Positions 27,221-35,711 of a stretch of DNA of 64,000 nt are shown in pieces (within the stretch, counting starts at the first letter, position 1; every line of letters begins with the position of its first letter). A model generated the notes under the pieces. It was not told the DNA's origin. It made no database searches and saw nothing but the letters and a program-made list of their open reading frames with translations. Source of the stretch: Fimbriiglobus ruber (GTDB taxonomy: Bacteria; Planctomycetota; Planctomycetia; Gemmatales; Gemmataceae); contig NZ_NIDE01000020.1 of assembly GCF_002197845.1 (NCBI RefSeq), forward strand, positions 295,460 through 359,459. The letters are read 5' to 3'. The position numbers were made by a program, and so were the translations under genes.

Positions 27221-29029
27221 TCACTTCGCCCCACTCAGGAGTTCGAGCATCGCGTCGCCCATCGCCTTGCCGATGCGGTTGAACCAGATCGCGCTGCCGA
27301 GGTAGTGGTACTCGAAGTCACCGCCCACCAGCTTCCACCGTTCCTGGTTCTCGCGCCATTTCGGGTACAGTTCCTCCGCGGCCTTATCCACCAGCACGTC
27401 CGTGCGGATCGTTTTAACGTTGCCCCGGAACTCGGGCACGTCGTTCATCGCGAGCTGCGCTTTCTGGATCGTGAGCATGGCCCCTTTGGCCGACTTCGAC
27501 CCGTTCTGGCCCATCGCGGCGATCACGACCGGCAGCCCCGGCGCGTTCAGATCCTTGCGAACGTCATGGATGAAGTGCTTCAGGTTCGATTCGTACTCGT
27601 TTTCCGCGCCGTACTGATCGTTCCACCCCTGGAACCAGACGAAGCCGGTCAGCGCCAGCGGCTTGCCCTTGAGTGCGGGGAATAGCGAGCCGGCGTTGTC
27701 GGTCACGTCTTTCACCTCGGCCAACATCTTCTGGTACGACGTGCCATAGTCCTTCTTAATGTCCTCCATTGTGGGCAGCGGGTCGTTCTTCTTGTTCTTC
27801 TCGTTGTTCTTTTTCACGCGCTCCTGGGCCTGCTTGAGTTCCTTATCCAGCACCGCCGCCGCGGGGAGTCCGGCCGAGGGCGGGCGGAAGTTCTTGTAGA
27901 GCGAGTGGCCGCCCCAGGCGGTCTTGACCAGAAGCACCGGCTCAGTGAAGTGGTCGCCCATGACGGTGCCGAACTCCAACTCGGGGCCAGTCCGGCCGGG
28001 GGAGCCGTAGCCCACGGTGAGCGGCCCCTTGCGCTCAAGGAACTTGATAAACACGTCGTCGCGGACGGCCCATTTGTCATCTTTGCGGAGGTGGGTGAAC
28101 AGGTCTTTGGTTTTCGCGTCGGCCGCCTGATGATCGAGCAAGGCGTTGGGCGCCTTGCCCTCCATGTTCGACTGCCCGGCGAGGATGAACACTCGAACCG
28201 GCTTGTCGGCCGCGGGCGCGCTGTTCGATTGCTTCGCGGGCGCACTGTGGGCCAGAACGAAGTCCACCAACTCCTGACACTGAAAGAATCCTTCCCACAG
28301 GTTGTGCCCTTGCCCCTTCGCGACCTTCAATTCCATTTTGCCGCCCAGTTTCTCGTACCGCCGGGCCACTTCGCCCGAGTTGTCCTTCAGCGGAACGACC
28401 GCGTCCACGTCGCCGTGGATGTGGAAGATCGGCACTCCGGCCTTCGCGAGCGGAGCCAACCGTTCGACGGGGTTGTGCTTGTCGAGTTGCTGTTCCAGTT
28501 CGGCCCGGGTCAGCCCGTAAGCCCCGCACGCCTTGTCCAGGCCCGGGTAACTCCGGAGGTCGCACACGGGGTAGATGCCCGCGATGCCGGCCACCGATTC
28601 GGGGTTCTCGGCCGCCCAGTTGTAGAGCATCAGCCCCCCGCGGCTCCGCGCCAGAAGCACGGGTTTGGGGGAGAACTTTCGGTTGGCCACGAGTTCCTTG
28701 TAGAGGGCGGTATAGACCTTCCGCCCGCTCGGGCTGCCATACGACTCGCCGACATCCACCCCCGCGATCGCGATCCCGGCCGCGAGGAACCGCTCGAACA
28801 TCCAGTTCTCACGAGCCTCCGGCAGATTCGGGAACGTCGGCGCGTACCAGACCCACGGCACCGGACGTTTCGTGTCGACATGCTGGGGCATGATGACGAA
28901 AGCCTGGTGCCCGTCGACCTGGAACGCCTGCTTCGGCGGCACCGCCGCTTTCTCCTCGGCCGGTGCGATCGCGGACGCGAGTACCACGGCAGCGGCCGTC
29001 AGTAGCAGCCGAAGGGCGTTGGGTTTCAT
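27221..29029 (-). CDS. Exported alpha/beta-hydrolase fused to sialate O-acetylesterase-like (SGNH) domain
   Basis: The 602-residue protein starts with a signal peptide (LRLLLTAAAVVLASAIAPAE). Residues about 35-270 form an alpha/beta-hydrolase domain with a nucleophile region LLARSRGGLM, an acid in HGDVDAVVPL and the His in GQGHNLWEGF. Residues about 280-600 form a SASA/DUF303-type SGNH esterase domain: ILAGQSNMEGKAP with the catalytic Ser, GSPGRTGPELEFG, KTAWGGHSL and FVWFQGWNDQYG. The two domains are usually separate proteins; here both may act on acylated polysaccharides outside the cytoplasm. A Lys/Asn-rich linker-like stretch (VKKNNEKNKKND) lies inside the second domain. The gene ends 27 bases from the convergent DUF1501 gene. 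Confidence 0.87.
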   Translation of the reverse strand: MKPNALRLLLTAAAVVLASAIAPAEEKAAVPPKQAFQVDGHQAFVIMPQHVDTKRPVPWVWYAPTFPNLPEARENWMFERFLAAGIAIAGVDVGESYGSPSGRKVYTALYKELVANRKFSPKPVLLARSRGGLMLYNWAAENPESVAGIAGIYPVCDLRSYPGLDKACGAYGLTRAELEQQLDKHNPVERLAPLAKAGVPIFHIHGDVDAVVPLKDNSGEVARRYEKLGGKMELKVAKGQGHNLWEGFFQCQELVDFVLAHSAPAKQSNSAPAADKPVRVFILAGQSNMEGKAPNALLDHQAADAKTKDLFTHLRKDDKWAVRDDVFIKFLERKGPLTVGYGSPGRTGPELEFGTVMGDHFTEPVLLVKTAWGGHSLYKNFRPPSAGLPAAAVLDKELKQAQERVKKNNEKNKKNDPLPTMEDIKKDYGTSYQKMLAEVKDVTDNAGSLFPALKGKPLALTGFVWFQGWNDQYGAENEYESNLKHFIHDVRKDLNAPGLPVVIAAMGQNGSKSAKGAMLTIQKAQLAMNDVPEFRGNVKTIRTDVLVDKAAEELYPKWRENQERWKLVGGDFEYHYLGSAIWFNRIGKAMGDAMLELLSGAK

Positions 29030-29202
29030 TGAACAGACCCCGGGGAGTGAGGTGGGTTGGCGAGCGCGCCGTTAGTCGGGTCGCCCGTTGGACGCGGTAG
29101 TAGGCTCCGCGGCACGGACCGCGAGATTGGCGTAGTCATCTTCCCGAAATGCGGCCACATCGAAGAAGCGTTATCTGTTCGTACACCGCCCATACCTGTC
29201 GG

Positions 29203-30528
29203 TCAGACGAGTTCAGGAATGGGTCGGCCGTTCTGGGTGACGATCGGGGTGGGCCGGCCCTGCGAGTCTTCCCAGTGGGCGGTCTGGTCGATGCCGAGGT
29301 GGTGGAAGACCGTGGCCGCGATGTCCGACGGCCCGACGCGGCGGTCTTGAACGTCGTACCCTTTCGCGTCCGTGCTGCCGATCACCTGGCCCGTCCGCAG
29401 CCCGCCCCCGGCGACGAGGGCCGACATGCAGTTCGTCCAGTGGTCGCGGCCGGCATTCTTGTTGACGACGGGGCCGCGGCCGAACTCGCCCATCATCAAC
29501 ACGAGCGTCGAGTCGAGGAGCCCGCGGTCCGCCAGGTCGGTTACGAGCGCGTAAATCACGCGGTCGATCCGCGGCAGGAGCGGCTTCAGCCCCTTCACGA
29601 TCCCGCCCCACTGAACGTCGTCGCCGTGGTGGTCGAAGTAGCCCCACGCCCCGCTCACGAGGGCGAACGTCGTCCCGGCTTCGACCAGCCGCCGCGCGAG
29701 CAGCGCTTTCTCGCCGATGCTGTCGCGGCCGTAGGCGTCGCGGACGCGGGCAGGCTCGTCGTCGAGTTGGAACGCCTTCCGCGCCTTGCCTGAAGTAATC
29801 ATGTCAAGCGCCCGGCGGGCGTGGCCGTCCATGCGGTCGCCGGCCGCGTCGAGGTCGCTGCGGGCGGCGTCGAGCCGGCGGCGGAGGTCGTCGCGGTCCT
29901 GAAGTCGCGGGACGGACACCCCGGCGGGTAGCGCGATTCGCCCGGCGAGGTCCGTGCCTTGCACCGGGTCGTAAGCCGACCCCATGTGCCCGGCGCCCCA
30001 GACGTCCGCCTTCCAGCTGTCGGCCAAGCCGACGAACGCCGGGAGGGCCGGGTCATTCGGCCCACGGAACTTGGCCGCGATCGACCCCATCGACGGGTAC
30101 CCGCCGCCGTCCTTGCCATCGTTCGTCCGGCGGGCAAGGGCGTTGCCAGCTTGCATCGTGATCGGCGTGTGGTCGCTCCCCCGGCAGTCGACCGACCGGA
30201 TCAGGGTGAGCCGGTCCATGATGTTGGCCTGGAGCGGCAGGTGCTCGCTCACCCGCACGCCCGGGACACGAGTCGGGATCGACCCGAACGGCCCGCGCAC
30301 CTCTACGGGCGCGGCGGGCTTCGGGTCCCACGAGTCGATGTGACTCAGCCCGCCCGAGAGCCAGAACAGGATCACGGCCGGTTTCTCACGGCTGGCCGCA
30401 CCTTGCGACTGTGGGCCGACCGCTGCGGCAGCGACGCCCGCGAGGCCGGTGCGAAGGAACCACCGCCGAGAGCCGACCTGGAGGCACCCGGGAGGTACGA
30501 TCCCCGGCACGGGTTGCAAGTGTGTCAC
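29203..30528 (-). CDS. Tat-exported DUF1501 protein
   Basis: This 441-residue protein is a second DUF1501 member, distant from the one at 25727. Landmarks are the twin-arginine segment SRRWFLRTGLAGVAAAAVG (residues about 20-38), LFWLSGGLSHIDSWDPKP, the region around GYFDHHGDD, LMMGEFGRGPVVN, GRDHWTNCMS and the C-terminal NGRPIPELV. The start is a GTG at 30528 with AGAGGA at proper spacing upstream. It is transcribed toward the hydrolase fusion gene, which lies 173 bases downstream on the same strand. Confidence 0.88.
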   Translation of the reverse strand: MTHLQPVPGIVPPGCLQVGSRRWFLRTGLAGVAAAAVGPQSQGAASREKPAVILFWLSGGLSHIDSWDPKPAAPVEVRGPFGSIPTRVPGVRVSEHLPLQANIMDRLTLIRSVDCRGSDHTPITMQAGNALARRTNDGKDGGGYPSMGSIAAKFRGPNDPALPAFVGLADSWKADVWGAGHMGSAYDPVQGTDLAGRIALPAGVSVPRLQDRDDLRRRLDAARSDLDAAGDRMDGHARRALDMITSGKARKAFQLDDEPARVRDAYGRDSIGEKALLARRLVEAGTTFALVSGAWGYFDHHGDDVQWGGIVKGLKPLLPRIDRVIYALVTDLADRGLLDSTLVLMMGEFGRGPVVNKNAGRDHWTNCMSALVAGGGLRTGQVIGSTDAKGYDVQDRRVGPSDIAATVFHHLGIDQTAHWEDSQGRPTPIVTQNGRPIPELV

Positions 30529-30544
30529 GATCGGTTCCTCTCGG

Positions 30545-30613
30545 TCAGAACAGTTCGGGAAACGGTCTGCCGTCTTCCATCAGGTGAAACGGTCGCGAGT
30601 TGCCAGCGGAGCG
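30545..30613 (-). pseudogene. Possible 3' remnant of another DUF1501 gene
   Basis: Just upstream of the DUF1501 gene, a short minus-strand frame ends with GNSRPFHLMEDGRPFPELF and a stop at 30545. This matches the usual C-terminal tail of DUF1501 proteins and resembles the tail NGRPIPELV of the neighbour. The upstream part is not recognisable. The rest of the gene may have been lost in the rearrangement that also brought the IS630 copy 190 bases away. Confidence 0.35.
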
Positions 30614-30808
30614 CGCCGGAAGAGGAACGGCGGTTGTGGGATGAACGGCGGTCATGCCGGGGGCGTCTCGCGGAACAGACGTACTGGCGGAGGCGTCAAA
30701 AATCAGGACGAGCCAGTCAAGCGGGGAGGGAACTGGCTTTGAGGTTGGAAATTGACTTTCGCACGGCGCGCGGCGGGCGTCAAGACACAATCCGTTTTTG
30801 GTTATACT

Positions 30809-31375
30809 TTACGCGTCCAGGAGTGACACATTGTCCCACGTCTGGAATTTGTGGGTCATCAGGGTCGCCAGTTTCTCTCGGTGTTTCGTCGGCAGATCCG
30901 CCAAGCAATGGTCGATGGCCTCCTGGAACTTCTTGAAGTCCTGATGGTGGCGGCTGTTCAACGCCTCCTTCTTCACGAACTTCCAGAGTCGCTCGATCAA
31001 GTTCAGGTTCGGCGAATACGACGGCAGGAACAACAACTCGATCCCGAGTGCCTTGGCCGTGTGCTCCACCAGCGCGCACCGCTGGTAGCGGGCGTTGTCG
31101 AGTACCAGCGTGATCGGCAATGACCCACCGAGGGCCGCGATCTTGCGGAGCAACGCACACACCGAGGTGGCCGTGATGTACGTCGTGTTGATTTCTGTCA
31201 CCAGCTCGTGCGTGACCGCGTTCAGCGCACCCAGCACGTTGTACCTCTGCCGTCCCGACGCGGCCCGGACATGTAACCGGACGAAGCACCACACCCACCC
31301 CAGGAACGACGCCAAGACGAAGTGCGACGCGTCCACGAAGTACACCGTCCGCTTACCGTCGCGGGCTTCCGCCAA
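30809..31375 (-). CDS. IS630 transposase, catalytic (DDE) part, ORF B (copy 2)
   Basis: It is identical in sequence to the 188-residue frame of copy 1, with the catalytic residues in VYFVDASHF, LVLDNARYQ and NLIERLW. The first start codon is TTG at 31375, and expression probably depends on frameshifting from ORF A near 31395-31404. Confidence 0.87.
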   Translation of the reverse strand: MAEARDGKRTVYFVDASHFVLASFLGWVWCFVRLHVRAASGRQRYNVLGALNAVTHELVTEINTTYITATSVCALLRKIAALGGSLPITLVLDNARYQRCALVEHTAKALGIELLFLPSYSPNLNLIERLWKFVKKEALNSRHHQDFKKFQEAIDHCLADLPTKHREKLATLMTHKFQTWDNVSLLDA

Positions 31376-31877
31376 CTTCGGTTCCAGTTCCGTCTTTTAA
31401 AAAATCCGCCTGCGTGCGGGCGTGTTCGTCGACCGTTTTCTTGGGCGGCACCGGGATGGGTGCCACCTTCAGGCATTTCATCCCCAGATCCTCTTTCAAG
31501 AACTGGCGCACCCGCGACGCCTTGCGTCGGACGCCCGTCAGGTCCTCGATCCGCCGCGCCGCCTCGTGGGCCGTGTGCGGCGGGTGCCGGCGAAACGCGT
31601 CTTCGATCGTCCCGTGATGCGGTGTCAGCGCACTGGGTTGGCCCTTCCAGCCGAACGATCGGACCCCATCCAGACCCTTCGCCGCATAGATCCGCAGGGT
31701 CCGCTGCACCGTGGAGCGCGACACGTTGGCCAACTCCGCGATCCGACTGTGCGTCACGTTCCGGGTCTTGAGCCAGAGAATCTCCATCCGCTCTTGGACA
31801 CGCGGGTCCGGGTGCCGATAGCGCGCGTCCGCGATCGCTTGGACCACGGGTTCGGGAAACGAATATTGGGGACGCAT
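31353..31877 (-). CDS. IS630 transposase, DNA-binding part, ORF A (copy 2)
   Basis: It is identical to the 174-residue frame of copy 1, with the helix-turn-helix segment HSRIAELANVSRSTVQRTL. The ATG at 31877 has GGGAGG upstream. The frame runs past the T6A4 tract for about 20 codons before stopping. Confidence 0.85.
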   Translation of the reverse strand: MRPQYSFPEPVVQAIADARYRHPDPRVQERMEILWLKTRNVTHSRIAELANVSRSTVQRTLRIYAAKGLDGVRSFGWKGQPSALTPHHGTIEDAFRRHPPHTAHEAARRIEDLTGVRRKASRVRQFLKEDLGMKCLKVAPIPVPPKKTVDEHARTQADFLKDGTGTEVGGSPRR

Positions 31878-32144
31878 CCTTGCCCTCCCGCAGACGGATC
31901 GGTGAAGGATCTATCCTCCGCTATCCAGGCCTGGTTGCTCAAGGCCGACTTGTGTCACTTCAGGCGAGTCCGAGAATAAAGCAACGGACGCGTTGAAATT
32001 GTGGCTTCTTCATCTCGGGCCGTAGAATGCCGAGTAGCTCGCAGCAGTCGGTGATTACTGAGAAACTCGCAAGGTCGCTGAAGTCGGCTCGCCATCCGTC
32101 CGCAGTCAGGGTCAAGGCGCGGTGGTCTGTCCCGGGAGAGTGGT

Positions 32145-35100
32145 ATGAGTCAGGGCTTCGACCGGAGTGTCGTCGTCGGCCTGGGCTTGCTCGCCGTCCT
32201 CGTGGTCATGAACGCCGCCATCTCGCACCACAACACCCGCAAGCTCCGGGAGGACGCCGCGCGGGTGGCTCACAGCCGCGAGATCCTGGACGTGTTGAGC
32301 GGGCTCCGCGCGGACGCCCGGAAACTTCAAGTCTCCCAGCGCGGGTTCCTCATCTCCGGGGACGAAAGCCGGCTCCGGTCGTTCAACGAGACGGTCGACG
32401 CGATCCACGCCCAGATCGGCCGCCTGAAAGTCTTGACGGCCGACGATCCCGAACAAACCCGCCGGATCGAGGAACTCGAAGCGGGTCTCCAACACGGCAT
32501 CGCGTGGCTGGTTCAGATGGCCGGCGCCCGGCGGGCGAAGGGGCTCGAGGCCGTGCGTCAGCTCGCCCTGGCCGGCAACGGCCAGAACGTTCTCGACCGG
32601 CTCTGGGATCTCGCCGAGGAGATCGACGGCGAGGAGCGCCGGCTGCTCACCGCCCGGGCCGAAGAAACGGACCGCGCCTACTCGAACGCGGTGCAATTCG
32701 GCGCGGCGTCGGCCCTCTTCGGGCTCCTGGCCGTCGGGGCGTTCGCCTGGTTCCTCCGCCGGAACATGATCGACCGCGACCGCGCGGCGGAAGTCGTCCG
32801 CGAGCAGCGGGAACTTCTACAAGCGACCCTGGTCAGCATCGGCGACGGGGTGATCGCGACGGACGCCGGGGGCCGGATCGTCTTCCTGAACGCCGTGGCC
32901 GAGAAGTTGACCGGGTGGGCGCAAACCGAGGCCCGGGAACAGCCCCTCGAATCCGTTTTCCGGATCGTTGACGAGGCCACCCGAAAGGCCGCCGACAACC
33001 CCGCGGCCCGGGCGCTGAATGAGGGCAAGATCGTCGGCCTGGCGAACCACACGATCCTGATCGCCAGAGACGGGACCGAGTGGCCGCTGGACGACAGCGC
33101 GGCCCCGATCCGGGACGCCCGCGGGGGCGTGGCCGGGGCCGTTCTGGTCTTCCGCGAGATCACGGAAAAGAAGCAAGCCGAGCAGGCACTCCGCGAGCAA
33201 GAGCAGCGGGCGATCGGCATCCTGGAAAGTATCACTGACGGTTTTTTCGCCATCGACCGCCAGTGGCAGTTCAGTTACGTCAACCGGCAGGCCGAACGAC
33301 TTCTCGACCGCGCCCCGGACGACCTCCTCGGGAAGAACCTGTGGGAAACGTACCCCGGGCTCGTCGGGAGCGAGTTTGAACGGGCTTACCGGCGGGCCGC
33401 CGACGATCGGGTACCCGGCACGGTTACCGCGTTCTACCCCGACCACGACCGCTGGTACGAAGTCCAGGTGTACCCGGCCCCGGATGGCATATCGATTTAT
33501 TTTCGCGACGTGACCACCCGCCAGCGGGCGGACGCGGCGCTGGCCCGCGTGACTGCCGAGTCCGAACGGCGGAAGCGCCTGTACGAGACGGCCCTGTCGA
33601 ACACCCCGGACCTGGTGTACGTCTTCGACCTGAACCACCGCTTCACTTACGCGAACGAGGCTCTTCTGCGGCTGTGGGGGCGCACTTGGGACGAGGCCAT
33701 CGGCAAGACTTGCCTGGAACTCGGGTACGAGCCGTGGCACGCGGCCATGCATAACAGGGAGATCGACGAGGTCGCCACCACCAAGCGGCCGATCCGCGGC
33801 GAGGTTCCGTTCACCGGCACGTTGGGCCGGCGGATTTACGACTACATTTTCGTCCCCGTGTTCGGCGAGAACGGCGAGGTCGAGGCGGTGGCCGGCACGA
33901 CCCGGGACGTGACCGAGCGGAAGGAAGCGGAGGAAACGATTCGCCGGAACGAGGTGTTCCTCCGCCAGTTGTTCGAGGGGAGCCTGGACTGCATCAAGGT
34001 GTTCGACCTCGACGGTCGCCTGCTGTCCATGAACGAACAGGGAATGCGAGAGCTGGAAATTACGGATTTCGACGCCGTCCGGGGCTCGGACTGGTGCGGG
34101 TTCTGGCAAGGGGAGACCCGGGAGACGGTCGCCCGGGCGATCGCCGAAGCCCGCTCGGGCGGGGTCACTCGATTCGAGGGCGTTTCCGCGACCCGCACCG
34201 GAAAACTCCGCTGGTGGCACGTGGTCGTCACCCCGATCGGCCCCTCGGAGGACCGCCCGGAACGCATTCTGGCCGTCTCGCGGGACATCACCGACCGCAA
34301 GCAAGTGGAGGTTGCGCTCCGGGAGGCCGACCGGCGGAAGGACGAATTCCTTGCCCTCCTGGCCCACGAGTTGAGGAACCCCCTGGCGCCGCTCCGCAAC
34401 GGCCTCCAGGTCATGCGGTTGGCGGCCGACGACGCGGCCGGTGTCGCCCGGGTGCGGGCCATGATGGACCGCCAACTCGGCCACATGGTCCGGCTCATCG
34501 ACGACTTACTCGACATCTCCCGGATCAACCGCAACAAGCTCCACCTCCAACTCTCCCGCGTCTCCCTCGCGGACGTGGTCGGCGCGGCCGTGGAAACGGC
34601 CCGGCCGGCCATCGACGCGGCCGGGCACGAGTTCGCGATTTCACTCCCCGCCGAGCCGCTATACCTGGAAGCGGACCTCACCCGCCTCGCCCAGGTGTTC
34701 GCGAACCTGCTGACGAACAGCGCCAAGTACACTGAACGAGGCGGCCGTATTACGCTCGCTGCCGAGGTGTGCGGGGCGCAAGTGGTCGTCTCCGTACGCG
34801 ACACCGGGATCGGCATCCCGGCCGAGGCGCTGCCCACGATTTTCGACATGTTTTCCCAGGTCGACCGGAGCATCGAACGGACGACCGGCGGGCTCGGGAT
34901 CGGCCTCGCATTGGTCAAGGGACTGGTCGAGATGCACGGCGGCACGGTGACGGCGGAGAGCGGCGGGTCGGGGAAGGGGACTGTGTTTACCGTTCACCTG
35001 CCGGTGGCGGCTCGCGGCCCCGATCCCGTGTCGAACGGCGGGAACGTGGAAACGGAATCGAGTGCCGGTATGGTCAAGCGGCGGGTGCTGGTCGTCGACG

Positions 35101-35453
35101 ACAACCGGGACTCCGCCACCTCAATGGCCCTCATGCTCGAACTCATGGGCAACGAGGTGCGGACAGCCCACGACGGCCTGGAGGCGGTCGACCGGGCCGG
35201 CGAGTTCCGGCCGGACGTGGTGTTGATGGACGTCGGTATGCCCCGCCTGAACGGCCTCGACGCGACCCGCCGCATCCGCGAACAATCCTGGGGCCAGACC
35301 ATGACGGTGATCGCCCTGACCGGGTGGGGTCAGGAGACAGACCGCCAGCGGTCGGCGGAGGCCGGGTGTAACGGGCACCTGGTGAAGCCGGTGAGCGTGC
35401 CCGATCTGGAAGCGATGCTGGGAAGCGTTCCGCCTAACGGCCCGGCGACATAG
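32145..35453 (+). CDS. Hybrid sensor histidine kinase: CHASE3, PAS repeats, HisKA, HATPase, receiver
   Basis: The 1,102-residue kinase begins with a membrane helix (VVVGLGLLAVLVVMNAAI, about residues 8-25), then a CHASE3-type extracytoplasmic domain (QRGFLISGDESRL) and a second helix near 185-203. Four PAS/PAC units follow between about 220 and 725 (DGVIATDAGGRIVFLN, DGFFAIDRQWQFSYVN, PDLVYVFDLNHRFTYAN, DCIKVFDLDGRLLSMN). The kinase core has the H-box LLAHELRNPLAPL, N-box FANLLTNSAKYT and G-boxes DTGIGIP and GLGIGLALVKG. A receiver domain (VLVVDDNRDSA, DVVLMDVGMPRLNG with the phospho-accepting Asp) ends the protein. ATG at 32145 has GGGAGAG upstream. No response regulator adjoins it. Its output is unknown; the IS630 copy lies in its promoter region. 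Confidence 0.93.
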   Translation: MSQGFDRSVVVGLGLLAVLVVMNAAISHHNTRKLREDAARVAHSREILDVLSGLRADARKLQVSQRGFLISGDESRLRSFNETVDAIHAQIGRLKVLTADDPEQTRRIEELEAGLQHGIAWLVQMAGARRAKGLEAVRQLALAGNGQNVLDRLWDLAEEIDGEERRLLTARAEETDRAYSNAVQFGAASALFGLLAVGAFAWFLRRNMIDRDRAAEVVREQRELLQATLVSIGDGVIATDAGGRIVFLNAVAEKLTGWAQTEAREQPLESVFRIVDEATRKAADNPAARALNEGKIVGLANHTILIARDGTEWPLDDSAAPIRDARGGVAGAVLVFREITEKKQAEQALREQEQRAIGILESITDGFFAIDRQWQFSYVNRQAERLLDRAPDDLLGKNLWETYPGLVGSEFERAYRRAADDRVPGTVTAFYPDHDRWYEVQVYPAPDGISIYFRDVTTRQRADAALARVTAESERRKRLYETALSNTPDLVYVFDLNHRFTYANEALLRLWGRTWDEAIGKTCLELGYEPWHAAMHNREIDEVATTKRPIRGEVPFTGTLGRRIYDYIFVPVFGENGEVEAVAGTTRDVTERKEAEETIRRNEVFLRQLFEGSLDCIKVFDLDGRLLSMNEQGMRELEITDFDAVRGSDWCGFWQGETRETVARAIAEARSGGVTRFEGVSATRTGKLRWWHVVVTPIGPSEDRPERILAVSRDITDRKQVEVALREADRRKDEFLALLAHELRNPLAPLRNGLQVMRLAADDAAGVARVRAMMDRQLGHMVRLIDDLLDISRINRNKLHLQLSRVSLADVVGAAVETARPAIDAAGHEFAISLPAEPLYLEADLTRLAQVFANLLTNSAKYTERGGRITLAAEVCGAQVVVSVRDTGIGIPAEALPTIFDMFSQVDRSIERTTGGLGIGLALVKGLVEMHGGTVTAESGGSGKGTVFTVHLPVAARGPDPVSNGGNVETESSAGMVKRRVLVVDDNRDSATSMALMLELMGNEVRTAHDGLEAVDRAGEFRPDVVLMDVGMPRLNGLDATRRIREQSWGQTMTVIALTGWGQETDRQRSAEAGCNGHLVKPVSVPDLEAMLGSVPPNGPAT

Positions 35454-35644
35454 CGGCTCGTTCCGCGTGCCTTCTTGTTGTAGACCGCGGTTTGAAGGCA
35501 AATCACCCGTGCTGGCCACCCGACTTCGTGACGGCGTCGAGGATTGTTTGTGCCAGTGTCGAGAAAGCGGGGTCGTCCCGGCGCCGGGGGCGCGTCATCG
35601 GGACCGCCCACTCGGCGGCCGCCCGCCCGTTCTCTTCGACTCAC

Positions 35645-35690
35645 AAACGCCACCGCCCCGGTCACGAGTGACCGGGGCGGTGGCGTTTTG
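35645..35690. terminator. Strong bidirectional hairpin terminator
   Basis: A 21-base perfect stem (35645-35665 with 35668-35688) closes over GA and is followed by TTTT on the plus strand and by an A/T-rich start on the other. It lies between the convergent kinase gene and M50/HlyD operon and should end both transcripts. Confidence 0.85.
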
Positions 35691-35711
35691 TCGGAACATT
35701 TTCGCTCAATC

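Larger units (their letters stand above)
30805..31976 (-). mobile_element. IS630-family insertion sequence, copy 2 (1,172 bp)
   Basis: This element has the same length, orientation and encoded proteins as copy 1 at 11841-13012; all frames agree, so the DNA appears identical. It is flanked by TA (30803-30804 and 31977-31978). It lies between genes, about 170 bases before the hybrid kinase, and may affect that gene's promoter. Confidence 0.92.

Noticed and set aside
11841-31976. A composite transposon bounded by the two IS630 copies
   Set aside because: Each copy has its own TA duplication and the left copy sits inside the SIR2 gene whose two halves lie on either side of it, so it inserted on its own. 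Nothing shows that the 19 kb moved as a unit.
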